In this document: piece after piece, positions 52,189-61,119 of the stretch | How the letters are laid out: every line of letters starts with the position of its first letter | Numbering within the stretch: the first letter of the stretch is position 1 | Source of the DNA: Pseudanabaena mucicola FACHB-723 | GTDB taxonomy: Bacteria > Cyanobacteriota > Cyanobacteriia > Pseudanabaenales > Pseudanabaenaceae | DNA length: 64,000 bases | Assembly (NCBI RefSeq): GCF_014696385.1 | Contig: NZ_JACJQB010000008.1 | Location: forward strand, 58,416 to 122,415 | Reading direction: 5' to 3' | Translations under genes and position numbers: made by a program | Notes under the pieces: model-generated | What the model was told of the DNA's origin: nothing | The model's input: the letters and a program-made list of their open reading frames with translations, nothing else | Database searches by the model: none

Positions 52189-52997
52189 AGATTCCACTTT
52201 TTAAGTATTTGTTCGAGTTTACCCTCTTGACGCATCTCCGTTAAAGCCTGATCGATTGCTTTTTTGAGAGATACATCGTCCTTGTTGACAATGGCGACTA
52301 ACCGAATCGGAATCATCGGTTCGCCCACAATTATAAAGTTAGGATTATTGCGGACTTGCCATACCGCCACAGGTTCATCAAGGATCATCGCATCAAGTTG
52401 GCGATCGCGTAACTGGATCAGCATACGATCGAGATCACGGGATGAAAATAGACGTAGGGCGTTACCTCTATTTTTGTTGTAGGTCTCGGCTATGGCTGCA
52501 CCACCACTATTGGCAACAACGCCCACTCGCTTACCAATCATGTCCCGCAGAGATCGAATTTGTGTGCCGTCAGCCCGAATTAGCACCCGTTGAGCATTTC
52601 GATAGTAGGGAACGGTTTCGATAAACTTACCTTGGGTTGCGCCTGATTCTAATGCGCCCTCTTCCCGCGCACTCAGAAGTACATCCACCTGACGCGATGC
52701 TAAATTTTCAGGCTGAGTTGCCCAAGGAATATTAATCGGACGTGGTTCAATTTTGAGACGAGATGCAATTTCTTGGATGATTTCCATCTCAAAACCATCA
52801 TAGAATTGCGTCTTGCCATTCCAAAACATGTAGGGGCCACCAATGGCTGCATCAATACCAACGCGCAGATGACCTCGGCGCATGACTATGCCCAAGCTGC
52901 TATCTTCCGCAAAGACAGGTGCAATCGTACTACTGATGCCCAGACATACGCTTGTATAAATTGCCAAGCAAGCAAGTTTGTGGATATATTTCCGCAT
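52101..52997 (-). CDS. Periplasmic amino-acid-type substrate-binding protein
   Basis: A 298-residue protein with signal peptide (IYTSVCLGISSTIAPVFAEDS). The SBP_bac_3 pattern is complete: GIVMRRGHLRVGIDAAIGGPYMFW, YDGFEMEIIQEIASRLKIE, GVVANSGGAAIAETYNKN, AMILDEPVAVWQV and a final LKQILKKW-like segment (LEQILKKWNLWES). It binds a small solute for an ABC importer, but no permease or ATPase lies beside it. Its last 29 residues overlap the start of the J-domain gene in another frame, which suggests a displaced stop codon. Confidence 0.88.
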   Translation of the reverse strand: MRKYIHKLACLAIYTSVCLGISSTIAPVFAEDSSLGIVMRRGHLRVGIDAAIGGPYMFWNGKTQFYDGFEMEIIQEIASRLKIEPRPINIPWATQPENLASRQVDVLLSAREEGALESGATQGKFIETVPYYRNAQRVLIRADGTQIRSLRDMIGKRVGVVANSGGAAIAETYNKNRGNALRLFSSRDLDRMLIQLRDRQLDAMILDEPVAVWQVRNNPNFIIVGEPMIPIRLVAIVNKDDVSLKKAIDQALTEMRQEGKLEQILKKWNLWESQTTLKSTRGLPDMVLAIIMPSSVYQ

Positions 52998-53072
52998 TGT
53001 TTTTTGTTTGGTAATCTCAAAGCTTGCATCAACAGTTGATAATTATAACCTTGGAGACTTAGAGGGCGCTAT

Positions 53073-53516
53073 ATGCTGGATTATGAAAAAGATCCTGAAA
53101 AATTCTTAGCGATTGCGATCGCAATTGCCACCAAAGCCCATGAGGGACAAGTTGATAAAGCGGGGAAACCATATATTGCTCATCCTTTGATGGTGATGGC
53201 GCAGATGGACAGCCTCGAAAGCAAGATTGTGGCAATTCTGCACGATGCGATCGAGGACTCGGAGTTGACGATTAAAGATCTGGTCAGTGAGGGTTTTCCC
53301 AGCTCGATTACCGAGGCGATCGCCGCAATTACGAAACTGGAGGGTGAAAGCTATGCCGACTATATATCGCGGGTGAAATCTAATCCGATCGCCACCAAAG
53401 TCAAGATTGCTGATCTCAAGCACAACATGGATCTTGGTCGCATCCCTAACCCCACTGAGCAGGATTTTCAGCGTTTAGCCAAATATCAACAGGTTTTGCA
53501 AGAGTTACAGCAATGA
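53073..53516 (+). CDS. Small HD-domain (p)ppGpp hydrolase-like protein
   Basis: A 147-residue, single HD domain. The metal/guanosine motifs of the SpoT/MESH1 hydrolase domain are present: AHEGQVDKAGKPYIAHPLMVM (with the histidine in the GxPYxxHP context), ILHDAIEDSELT (HDxxED) and KIADLKHNMDLGRIP. No synthetase or TGS part exists, so it is either a small alarmone hydrolase or a related nucleotide hydrolase. It stands alone, divergent from the binding-protein gene. Confidence 0.9.
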   Translation: MLDYEKDPEKFLAIAIAIATKAHEGQVDKAGKPYIAHPLMVMAQMDSLESKIVAILHDAIEDSELTIKDLVSEGFPSSITEAIAAITKLEGESYADYISRVKSNPIATKVKIADLKHNMDLGRIPNPTEQDFQRLAKYQQVLQELQQ

Positions 53517-53563
53517 GGACTGCTATAGCTCAAAGTGATTGCTTTGCAATTTCTTCCCTTGAA

Positions 53564-55138
53564 CTAGTCACCACCGCCACCGCAGCCTCCACAACCACCA
53601 CATCCGCCGCCGCCGCTATCACCGCTATCACTACTACTAAAGCTATCATTATCACTACCACTAAAGCTATCGCTACTGCTGTTTGATGGCGGATAAAGGA
53701 ATGTCCTTAAATCAACAAATTGATCGCCCATGATGGCAAATATGCCTGATAAGGCAACTATTAAAGCGACCTGTGACTTATCTTTCACTCGTGCTTGATT
53801 TGCTCTCAAATGCTTAATCATGCGATCGCCAAAGCGAGTACGGCGAGAATCTATGTTGTACAGAACCCCAACAATGAGGGAGATCAAAAACACCATAGTT
53901 ATTAATATGCCGACAGGACGATTCCGCAAGATTCCTAAAACTATTCGCGTAATTCCTAGAATTAGTAGTGCCGTAATTAAGAGAATTGGATATACCTGAG
54001 CTTTAAAGGCTTGAGATGGATTAAGTAAAAGCCCAAGCTTAACTAAGCGATCGCTAATCACATCGCTGCCATAGCGAATATTTTGAAGAACCTTAGAACT
54101 AAAAGATAATCGTCTCTGATCATCGATTGTCTCATCAGCTTGAATTGCCTCTACAAAGGCTCTTTCAATAGGATCTCTCACGTCACTCAGAGAACCACTA
54201 AATGTCAAAGTTCGATTTTGAGCATCAATACTAATCTGCTTTTTATGAAATAAACTAGCGATCGCCGATTCTATAACTCTGCGATCGCCACCAATGAGAT
54301 AAGCGATTTCATAGGGACTGAGGTTGATATAGGTTTGCTTGGGATCGCCATCGGGCAATCGCAGATAGTCTTTCAGGAGAAAGGACGTATAGACCACAAT
54401 TACTGACAACAAAAAATAAAATATCAAGAAATCATTAGCACCCAAGTTGAGGGGATTAACAGTACAGCCTGCGATCGCGCTTGAAACTAGAAACAAAATC
54501 AGCAAAAGTGTTGTGCGTCTTTGCCAATTAGATGAATCAATAGAGGCAATCGTTGGTTTTAGAAAATCCTTGAATTTTAGAAGATCCTTGAAATGAAATT
54601 TAGGAATAATCCAATTTTGGCTAGTGTTCACCCTCACAAACTGTAAATCTTGCCCAAAGCGCTCCTTAGCTGTTGACCAAATATCAATGGGCGGTTCTTC
54701 TTCAAAAAAGTGGCGATAGCTCTCTAATGTGCGACTATACCAATCATGAAATTTGACTTTCTCAGACTTACCACCCTTGGTCGGTTGGTGATGTAACTCA
54801 GTTTGCAACACATGGGGACAAAACTCTTGCCAATAGGAACGGGTATAGCTCAGATGCAGATGCCAAGCCTGATCGACTTGATCCGACGGAGTCACAGGAT
54901 GCCCTGCCGCAATCGCGAGAAATACAAATCTCTTGTACTCAATAATGACTCTTTGAGCATAATTCTGCGTCCAGTTGTTATCTCTCGCCAACCGATGACT
55001 GAACGAAAATGGTACATCTTGATCTAGAGAAAACTTCTGAATCCGTTGATATATTTCTAATTTCTGCAAATCCCACGCATTTTTTCGATCTAGGTTGTCT
55101 TCTTCTAGCTTGATCTGACAGTTCAACGGATTGCTCAT
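53564..55138 (-). CDS. Glycine-rich-domain (GRDP-like) / TIGR04222-type membrane protein
   Basis: A 524-residue protein. Residues about 45-145 match the glycine-rich-protein-associated domain: VEQAWHLHLSYTRSYWQEFC-like VDQAWHLHLSYTRSYWQEF and LHHQPTKGG. Residues about 215-260 are two membrane helices. A TIGR04222-type part follows (LSPYEIAYLIGGDRRVIESAI). Another membrane pair (about 365-420) precedes a Ser/Asp-rich tail ending in CGGCGGCGGGG repeats. It may be a membrane protein exposing a glycine/cysteine-rich tail; the role is unknown. Confidence 0.75.
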   Translation of the reverse strand: MSNPLNCQIKLEEDNLDRKNAWDLQKLEIYQRIQKFSLDQDVPFSFSHRLARDNNWTQNYAQRVIIEYKRFVFLAIAAGHPVTPSDQVDQAWHLHLSYTRSYWQEFCPHVLQTELHHQPTKGGKSEKVKFHDWYSRTLESYRHFFEEEPPIDIWSTAKERFGQDLQFVRVNTSQNWIIPKFHFKDLLKFKDFLKPTIASIDSSNWQRRTTLLLILFLVSSAIAGCTVNPLNLGANDFLIFYFLLSVIVVYTSFLLKDYLRLPDGDPKQTYINLSPYEIAYLIGGDRRVIESAIASLFHKKQISIDAQNRTLTFSGSLSDVRDPIERAFVEAIQADETIDDQRRLSFSSKVLQNIRYGSDVISDRLVKLGLLLNPSQAFKAQVYPILLITALLILGITRIVLGILRNRPVGILITMVFLISLIVGVLYNIDSRRTRFGDRMIKHLRANQARVKDKSQVALIVALSGIFAIMGDQFVDLRTFLYPPSNSSSDSFSGSDNDSFSSSDSGDSGGGGCGGCGGCGGGGD

Positions 55139-55441
55139 AAGTTTGTAACCTTAGCAACTTCTCTAGATATATTCCCATAAGTATCTGAGTGCAATTAAAT
55201 ATAAAATAGGGTTTCGGTTTCGCTCAGCCAATGTATAACGTATATCGATGACTGAGGGGAACTAAATCCTCTTCTAACTTATTTAGGACTGCTATATTAC
55301 GAGTCTCATTTGTTTGTCATATACTGAATATTGCAAAAAATAAGGACTTTAGGCTTTTTCAATTGTAAAAATAATTGCTTAGTGTCTAATTGAGATGCTT
55401 CTCTAAAAACTGATAAATATAAAAGATTAAGATTGCGGCTA
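55139..55441. other. 303-base intergenic region with a family 2 repeat fragment
   Basis: No gene seen. TAAGTATCTGAGTGCAATTAAATATAAAA at 55178-55206 is a diverged copy of the left end of the repeat at 10168. The remainder is AT-rich and includes the promoter area of the DUF4336 gene; I see no defined site. Confidence 0.45.
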
Positions 55442-56650
55442 ATGGCTGTTCCAGAAACATCTCCCACAAACGATCGCAAACAAGACTGGTCATGGAAATT
55501 TTGGCAGGTAGTGCCACTATATCCCTATGGTCAGCGTAGGACATTGCGTAAAGAAATAGTCAAAGACTCAGTATGGACATTTGATCAAATTCAGGGGATC
55601 TTTTATGTAGTTGTGCCAATCCGCATGACTGTGGTAAAGCTAGCCCAAGGTGGATTGCTAGTCTATGCACCCGTTGCCCCAACCCCTGAATGTATCCGCC
55701 TCGTGAATGAATTAGTCGCGGAGCATGGGGAAGTTAAATACATTATTTTGCCAACGGTTTCAGGAATTGAACATAAAGTATTTGTGGGGCCATTTGCGCG
55801 AAAATTTCCCAAGGCTCAAGTATATGTGTCACCCCACCAATGGAGTTTTCCGTTTAATTTGCCGCTAAGTTGGCTCGGTTTACCTTGGGGACGCACGCAT
55901 ATCTTGCCCCCAGATGTTAAGCAAACTCCCTTTGCGGATCAGTTTGACTATGCAATTTTAGGCTCGATTGAACTAGGTTTAGGTAAATTTGCCGAGGTGG
56001 CATGGTTAGATAAGAGATCGCAAAGTTTATTAGTCACGGATACGATTGTCGCAATTCCTGAGCATCCGCCTGAAATTTTACAAATTGATCCCTATCCCCT
56101 GTTGTTTCACGCTAGGGATAGCGCCGCCGAACCAATTGCCGATACGCCTGTAAATCGGGTCAGGGGTTGGCAACGTACCGCCCTATTTTTGTTCTATTTC
56201 CGTCCTCAAGTTTTAGAAACAGTGCCTTTCGGGCAAGCCCTGCGCGATCTTGCCAATGCCCCAGAGCGATCGAAAAAAGCTTTTTTTGGACTATTTCCCT
56301 TTAAATGGCGCTATGACTGGTATCAATCCTTTGAAAAATTACGCGGCAATGGGCGAATTTTTGTCGCGCCAATTTTGCAAACCCTGATTCTCAATCGCGA
56401 TCCCCAAGCGGCGATCGCATGGGCAAATCAAGTGGCAAGTTGGCAGTTTGTGCGAATTATCCCCTGTCATTTCGATAATGCGATCGCAACTACACCAACT
56501 GAGTTTCGCCAAGCCTTTAGCTTTCTAGAAAAAGATTCGCAATTTAAATGTCCCACTGCTCTGCCTGAGGAAGATTTCACGGTTCTCAAGGAAATCAATA
56601 ATCTATTACAAGGCAATCGCATTATTAAACAGGCAAAAGACAAAGTTTGA
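55442..56650 (+). CDS. DUF4336 domain-containing protein
   Basis: About 402 residues from the ATG at 55442. The N-terminal block WKFWQVVPLYPYGQRRTLRKE and the metallo-beta-lactamase-like stretches (VKYIILPTVSGIEHKVFVGPFA, ARKFPKAQVYVSPHQWSF) are characteristic of DUF4336, a family of cyanobacteria, plants and some proteobacteria with a beta-lactamase-like fold but poor metal motifs. An AWLDKRSQSLLVTDTIVAIPE segment follows. The activity is unknown. It lies 92 bases upstream of hom. Confidence 0.87.
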   Translation: MAVPETSPTNDRKQDWSWKFWQVVPLYPYGQRRTLRKEIVKDSVWTFDQIQGIFYVVVPIRMTVVKLAQGGLLVYAPVAPTPECIRLVNELVAEHGEVKYIILPTVSGIEHKVFVGPFARKFPKAQVYVSPHQWSFPFNLPLSWLGLPWGRTHILPPDVKQTPFADQFDYAILGSIELGLGKFAEVAWLDKRSQSLLVTDTIVAIPEHPPEILQIDPYPLLFHARDSAAEPIADTPVNRVRGWQRTALFLFYFRPQVLETVPFGQALRDLANAPERSKKAFFGLFPFKWRYDWYQSFEKLRGNGRIFVAPILQTLILNRDPQAAIAWANQVASWQFVRIIPCHFDNAIATTPTEFRQAFSFLEKDSQFKCPTALPEEDFTVLKEINNLLQGNRIIKQAKDKV

Positions 56651-56742
56651 AGTCTAAAGACAATCTCGATTAGCCAAAAATTTCAAATAATGTACTAGAG
56701 TGAATGTTAATAGAAATGACAAGCATTAAATAGATTAAGACT

Positions 56743-58038
56743 GTGACATATAAAGTTGGACTGCTCGGATTAGGAACGGTTGGCACTGGTGTTGCCAAAA
56801 TATTCCAAGACTCTACGGGTCGCCATCCTCTACTGCCTGATATTGAAATCGCTCGTGTGGGTGTGCGATCGCAAAATAAGCAGCGTGATGTGGCGATTGA
56901 TGCCAGCATTGTCACAGAAGATTTAGATGCAATTGTTAACGATCCTGCCATTGACATTGTTGTTGAAGTCATCGGTGGCATCGAACCAGCTAAGAGTCTA
57001 ATTTTAAAAGCGATCGCCAATGGCAAACATATTGTCACAGCTAACAAAGCCGTCATCGCCAGACATGGTAATGAGATTTTCACCGCCGCAAAGCAAAATG
57101 GCGTATATGTAATGCTAGAAGCCGCAGCCTGTGGCGGTATTCCCGTGATTCAAGCCCTCAAGCAAAGTCTTGGAGGAAATCGCATTAGTGAGTTAACGGG
57201 CATCGTTAATGGCACAACCAATTACATCCTCAGTCGCATGTATTTTGAGGGAGCTGACTTTGATGCGACCCTTGCCGAAGCCCAAAAACTAGGCTATGCC
57301 GAAGCCGATCCGACGGCGGATGTCGATGGTTATGATGCCGCCGATAAGATGGCGATTTTGGCGAGTCTTGCCTTTGGCGATCGCGTCAAACTTGAAGATA
57401 TATACCGAGAAGGCATCCGCTCAATTACTAGCGCCGATATTGCCTATGCCAAAGAATTAGGATTTACGATCAAGCTGCTGGGCATTGCCCGACGTGCTGA
57501 AAATAAAGATGGCAGCAATCTGGAAATTCGTGTGCATCCAACTTTAATTCCTGTGCAGCATCCTCTTGCAAATATCCATGGCGTTACCAATGCCGTTCGC
57601 ATTGAAGGCGATCCCATTGGTGAGGTTGTTTTCTCTGGGCCGGGAGCAGGCTCGGGCGCAACTGCTAGCGCTGTAGTTGCCGACATCATCAATGTGGCGG
57701 CAGCATTAAAATCGATGCCAAATCAAGTTAATCAATTAATGGGTTGTTCCCATGAGCATTACGCCAAAATTGCCCCCATCGAGAATACGGTGACGCAGTT
57801 TTATGCACGACTCCTTACCCACGATAAGCCGGGGGTAATTGGTGATCTGGGGACTGCTTTTGGTAAACATCATGTTAGTTTGAATGCAATTTTGCAAAAA
57901 ACAACTGTCCATGATGGCTTAGCAGAAATTGTGGTGGTTACACAGCGAGTCAGTGAATACAACTTCCAACAGGCGATCGCCACCATTAAGCAGTTGTCAA
58001 CTCTGCATAGCATTCCCACAATCTTGCGAGTTTTATGA
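56743..58038 (+). CDS. hom: Homoserine dehydrogenase
   Basis: A 431-residue enzyme starting at the GTG at 56743. It reduces aspartate-semialdehyde to homoserine for threonine and methionine. The NAD(P) Rossmann motif is VGLLGLGTVGTGVAKIF. The substrate segment has VMLEAAACGGIPVIQALKQSLGGNRI and GIVNGTTNYILSRM, with the catalytic-lysine region PTADVDGYDAADKMAILASLAFG. A C-terminal ACT domain (about 350-430, HDKPGVIGDLGTAFGKHHVSLNAIL) gives feedback control by threonine or related amino acids. Confidence 0.96.
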   Translation: MTYKVGLLGLGTVGTGVAKIFQDSTGRHPLLPDIEIARVGVRSQNKQRDVAIDASIVTEDLDAIVNDPAIDIVVEVIGGIEPAKSLILKAIANGKHIVTANKAVIARHGNEIFTAAKQNGVYVMLEAAACGGIPVIQALKQSLGGNRISELTGIVNGTTNYILSRMYFEGADFDATLAEAQKLGYAEADPTADVDGYDAADKMAILASLAFGDRVKLEDIYREGIRSITSADIAYAKELGFTIKLLGIARRAENKDGSNLEIRVHPTLIPVQHPLANIHGVTNAVRIEGDPIGEVVFSGPGAGSGATASAVVADIINVAAALKSMPNQVNQLMGCSHEHYAKIAPIENTVTQFYARLLTHDKPGVIGDLGTAFGKHHVSLNAILQKTTVHDGLAEIVVVTQRVSEYNFQQAIATIKQLSTLHSIPTILRVL

Positions 58039-58071
58039 TTGCTAAATTGTGCATTCGCCAGCTTTTGTCAC

Positions 58072-58118
58072 GAGCAATCATTGAAAGCGCCGCAAAGCGG
58101 CGCTTTCAATGATTGCTC
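58072..58118 (+). terminator. Terminator of hom
   Basis: Perfect 22-base arms (GAGCAATCATTGAAAGCGCCGC and its complement) with an AAA loop, 34 bases after the stop. An in-frame TTG of the next gene lies in its right arm, so that start is unlikely. Confidence 0.8.
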
Positions 58119-58139
58119 TGTTGTTTATGGATCAAGCTG

Positions 58140-58535
58140 ATGCAATATCACCATACTTCGATCAAAACTGCGGATATCTTTCGAGCGATCGCATTTTATG
58201 AAGCATTAGGCTTCGTCGTGACCGAACGCTTTACGACAGGGACAACGATTGCTTGTTGGATGCATGGCGCAGGAACTAACCTCGAATTAATGCAAGTCCC
58301 TGAGCCAAAGCATATTCCTGATCCTTTTAGTGATGAGCATTATGTGGGCTACTATCATCTCTCGTTTCATGTGGATGATCTGGAAGCTTTTTTGCAGGGC
58401 TTGGTTAATAAGTTAGGCAAGCTAAAATTACTGCTGCCACCGAGGGAACAAACTATTTGCGATCGCAAATATCAAGTTGCTTTTATCGCTGATCCTGATG
58501 GATTACCGATTGAATTAATGTGTAGATCTCAATAA
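58140..58535 (+). CDS. VOC-family (glyoxalase/dioxygenase-type) protein
   Basis: About 131 residues from the ATG at 58140. The paired beta-alpha-beta-beta-beta units are visible: HHTSIKTADIFRAIAFYEALGFVVTERF and YYHLSFHVDDLEAFLQGL, ending in FIADPDGLPIELMCRS, with metal ligands H and E in the expected places (QYHHTS, GTNLELMQ, HLSFHV, IELM). It could be lactoylglutathione lyase or another VOC enzyme. It is a single gene between two terminators. Confidence 0.88.
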   Translation: MQYHHTSIKTADIFRAIAFYEALGFVVTERFTTGTTIACWMHGAGTNLELMQVPEPKHIPDPFSDEHYVGYYHLSFHVDDLEAFLQGLVNKLGKLKLLLPPREQTICDRKYQVAFIADPDGLPIELMCRSQ

Positions 58536-58560
58536 AAAAGCGTGCTTTGCACGCTTTTTT
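58534..58560. terminator. Bidirectional terminator
   Basis: AAAAAAGCGTGC-TTT-GCACGCTTTTTT is a perfect 12-bp stem whose left arm overlaps the VOC stop codon region. The permease gene on the other strand ends just beyond. Confidence 0.85.
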
Positions 58561-58565
58561 GATGC

Positions 58566-59549
58566 CTAGCGAATTTGGAAATTAATAAACAGACAGCTTA
58601 AAAAAGTGAGTTGAGCCGTTAGCAGGAACATATACACAACGGCGCGTTTCTGGAAGACAGTTAAAATCAAGCCAATTGCTTTGAGGTCGATGATGGGGCC
58701 AAAGACGAGAAATGAAAGCAAAGAACCACCTGTAAAGGTTGAGGCAAATGAGAGCGCAAAAAATGCGTCTACTGTGGAACAGATCGAAACAATCGCCGCC
58801 AAAATCATCATCGCTAAGATTGAACTAACGGGCCCTTGTCCTAGACTCAAAATAATATCGCGGGGAACCCATACCTGAATGATCGCGGCAATTGCGCTAC
58901 CGATGACTAAAATTGCGCCTAGCTCACGCATTTCTGCCAAGGTGTTATCTAGCAGCAAATTTAATCGTTCTGGCAATGACTTATTGATTACTTGATTATT
59001 CACCGCACCATAACCTGACCAATCTAGTGGTTGGTCTTCACCCAAAAAGAATGTCCCCACGGGTACTGCACCTGCTTTGACCTTGGGTGCTGGCAATGCG
59101 ATCGCAATATTTGGCTGCAAAATTGCCCGTAAATCCTTTTGAGAGCTAAACACCATCGAGACAATGGTCGCGATTAGAAATGACAGCACAATTCGTAAAA
59201 AAGCAATTTCGGGTTGATCGCGAAAAGCTGTCCAAGTTGCCCAAATTACCACAGGATTGATCGTTGGTGCGGCTAATAAAAAGCTAACAGCTACCGAAAT
59301 CGGCGCACCTTGGGAAATTAGCCGCCGCGCTACTGGCACATTGCCACACTCACAGACGGGAAACATAAACCCTAGAAAACTACCCGCTAAAGCTCCTAAA
59401 AATGGATTTTTAGGCAAGATAGCAATTAATTTGCGCTCATCGACAAAGATTAAGAGAATCCCAGATAGCATCACTCCCATCAATAGAAATGGCATTGCTT
59501 CTACAAGGAGACTGAGAAACAGAGTAAAGGCGCTAATAAGTTGGTTCAT
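58566..59549 (-). CDS. Permease of the YraQ/ArsP (DUF318, SO_0444) family
   Basis: A 327-residue inner-membrane protein with about eight helices. The hallmark GFMFPVCECGNVPVARRLISQGAPISVAVSFLLAAPTINPVV carries a CxCGxxPxxR-type motif used in metalloid or metal efflux permeases. The second half repeats a similar pattern (SICSTVDAFFALSFASTF...). The substrate may be a metal or organoarsenical; it cannot be told. No regulator or accessory gene is next to it. Confidence 0.88.
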   Translation of the reverse strand: MNQLISAFTLFLSLLVEAMPFLLMGVMLSGILLIFVDERKLIAILPKNPFLGALAGSFLGFMFPVCECGNVPVARRLISQGAPISVAVSFLLAAPTINPVVIWATWTAFRDQPEIAFLRIVLSFLIATIVSMVFSSQKDLRAILQPNIAIALPAPKVKAGAVPVGTFFLGEDQPLDWSGYGAVNNQVINKSLPERLNLLLDNTLAEMRELGAILVIGSAIAAIIQVWVPRDIILSLGQGPVSSILAMMILAAIVSICSTVDAFFALSFASTFTGGSLLSFLVFGPIIDLKAIGLILTVFQKRAVVYMFLLTAQLTFLSCLFINFQIR

Positions 59550-59683
59550 ATTTGGAGTTAGGCATTGCTAGAGACAATCAAGGACATCTATCGTGGGTGG
59601 TCAGATCCACTGTGACTGCTTCTAGATCTAATTTTCAGCTTAACAATTATAGTTGCTTACAGACTGTTGCAGTTTTGAGTAGT

Positions 59684-59736
59684 CCAGAAAGATTCTTGAA
59701 AGCGGCGCTTAGCAACGCTTTCAAAAATCTTTCTGG
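59684..59736 (-). terminator. Hairpin before the GDSL hydrolase stop
   Basis: 21-base arms CCAGAAAGATTCTTGAAAGCG / CGCTTTCAAAAATCTTTCTGG (59684-59704 / 59716-59736) with one mismatch. On the minus strand it is about 60 bases downstream of the hydrolase stop, so it is a candidate terminator. A second GC hairpin (TCAGCGCAAAGCGCTG) lies at about 59745-59760. Confidence 0.55.
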
Positions 59737-59796
59737 GTTTTCCGTCAGCGCAAAGCGCTGTATGCAGGACTCACAAAGAACGTAAGAATTTGATGA

Positions 59797-60516
59797 CTAT
59801 GCCTTTTGATTTTGAAGGTAGTAATTTGGGTTACTGATTTGTTCTAAATGGATCAATGGTTGCCAATTGAGAAGGTCTTCAAAAATAGATTGATAGCCTT
59901 CGGTATTGGGGTGTAAGCCATCGATATGTAAGCGATCGCAAATCCAGTCTTGCCCTCGTGATTGCCAGATGTCAAATATATCTAGATAAGGAATATCACG
60001 CACCTGACAAGCGGACTTGGTGGCTTCTTTGTAGCGAAATTGGTCATCGTGATTGAAGTGTAAACAATCTAGGAAAGGCATTTTTGATTCATCAACGGGA
60101 ACCATGCCAACAAACATTACGGGGCAAAGATTTTGGGCTTTGTCGAGTAAATTAATCATCTCTAATTTAAAGCGATCAAAATCGGTCATACGTCGATTGC
60201 CAACTCTGGGGGAGTCATTGACACCCACGGACAAAATAATTAAATCAGGGCGCTTGTTGCGGAGTTCGCCTCTGAGTAAAAATTCCTGCTCTAGTCTTTG
60301 ATTAACTTGGGCAGCTGTGTCACCACGCACACCTAAGTTATAAAGAACATGCCCTGATTCTGTACCCATCCAACGCCGCCTTAGTTGCTCGACCCAGCCG
60401 CCATGAATAGGATCGCCATAGCCGTAGATCAAGCTATCACCAAAGGCAGTAATTCTTAGGGGCTGATGGGAACGTGCCGAAGAAGGGGCAGTTTTGAGGA
60501 GATTTAGGGTCGTCAT
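59797..60516 (-). CDS. SGNH/GDSL-type hydrolase
   Basis: A 239-residue esterase-fold protein. Catalytic Ser block ITAFGDSLIYGYGDPIHGGW, block II Gly (NLGVRGDTAAQVNQRL), block III Asn (LSVGVNDSPRVG) and the Asp-x-x-His pair in HIDGLHPNTEGYQSIF are all in place. It probably hydrolyses an ester or lysophospholipid in the cytosol or periplasm, though no signal peptide is seen. It is divergent from the Rieske ferredoxin gene. Confidence 0.92.
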   Translation of the reverse strand: MTTLNLLKTAPSSARSHQPLRITAFGDSLIYGYGDPIHGGWVEQLRRRWMGTESGHVLYNLGVRGDTAAQVNQRLEQEFLLRGELRNKRPDLIILSVGVNDSPRVGNRRMTDFDRFKLEMINLLDKAQNLCPVMFVGMVPVDESKMPFLDCLHFNHDDQFRYKEATKSACQVRDIPYLDIFDIWQSRGQDWICDRLHIDGLHPNTEGYQSIFEDLLNWQPLIHLEQISNPNYYLQNQKA

Positions 60517-60753
60517 CAGTGGCGATTTTGGGAAATACTGGTTTGGAGTTAGTTGCTTTACAAATGTACATACAGATTAGCGTAACTAAGCACTTTTACC
60601 TAATATTTCTTGCGATGATTTTTATTGTGAAATCAATTAGTTTTTTGCAAGCCCGATGTAGTCGTTCTGCTACACCCACGTTTAATCCTGTATGATCTGG
60701 TAGGTATTTTTCGGAAATTCAAACATTTTTCATATTGCAGGAGTCACTCAATT

Positions 60754-61119
60754 ATGGCTAAAGTCAAAATTGCTACCACTAACGATATCAGTGCTGGCAA
60801 GGTTCTCAAGGCAAGCGCCAATGGTAAGTCTGTAATCGTGGCAAAGGTTGGTGATAAGCACTGTGCGATCGCAAATAAATGTCCTCATTTTGGGCTACCC
60901 CTAGCCAAAGGCAAGTTTGAGAATGGTGTTATTACTTGCCCTTTCCATGGCTCTAAGTTTGAAGTTTGTACTGGCAAAAATGTAGAGTGGGTCGATTCTT
61001 TTGTGGGTATTCCTTTACCAAATGTGGCGAAGAAAATGATTGCCATGGGCAAAGCTCCTACGGATGTTCAGAGCTTTACTGTTACTCAAGAGGGTAATGA
61101 TCTATTTATTGATGCTTAA
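60754..61119 (+). CDS. Rieske [2Fe-2S] ferredoxin-like protein
   Basis: A 121-residue soluble Rieske protein. The cluster ligands are in NKCPHFGLPLAKG (CxH) and VITCPFHGSKFEV (CxxH). The remainder (TNDISAGKVLKASANGKSVIVAKVG, FENGVITCPFHG) fits small biphenyl-dioxygenase-type ferredoxins. It likely carries electrons to an oxygenase, with the Rieske oxygenase at the left end of the window as one possible, unproven, partner. CAGGAG (60738-60743) precedes the ATG. Confidence 0.92.
   Translation: MAKVKIATTNDISAGKVLKASANGKSVIVAKVGDKHCAIANKCPHFGLPLAKGKFENGVITCPFHGSKFEVCTGKNVEWVDSFVGIPLPNVAKKMIAMGKAPTDVQSFTVTQEGNDLFIDA

Noticed and set aside
53564..53640. CCGCCGCC-rich stretch as a microsatellite or CRISPR-like array
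   Set aside because: It encodes the glycine/cysteine tail of the ORF in frame and has no spacer structure.
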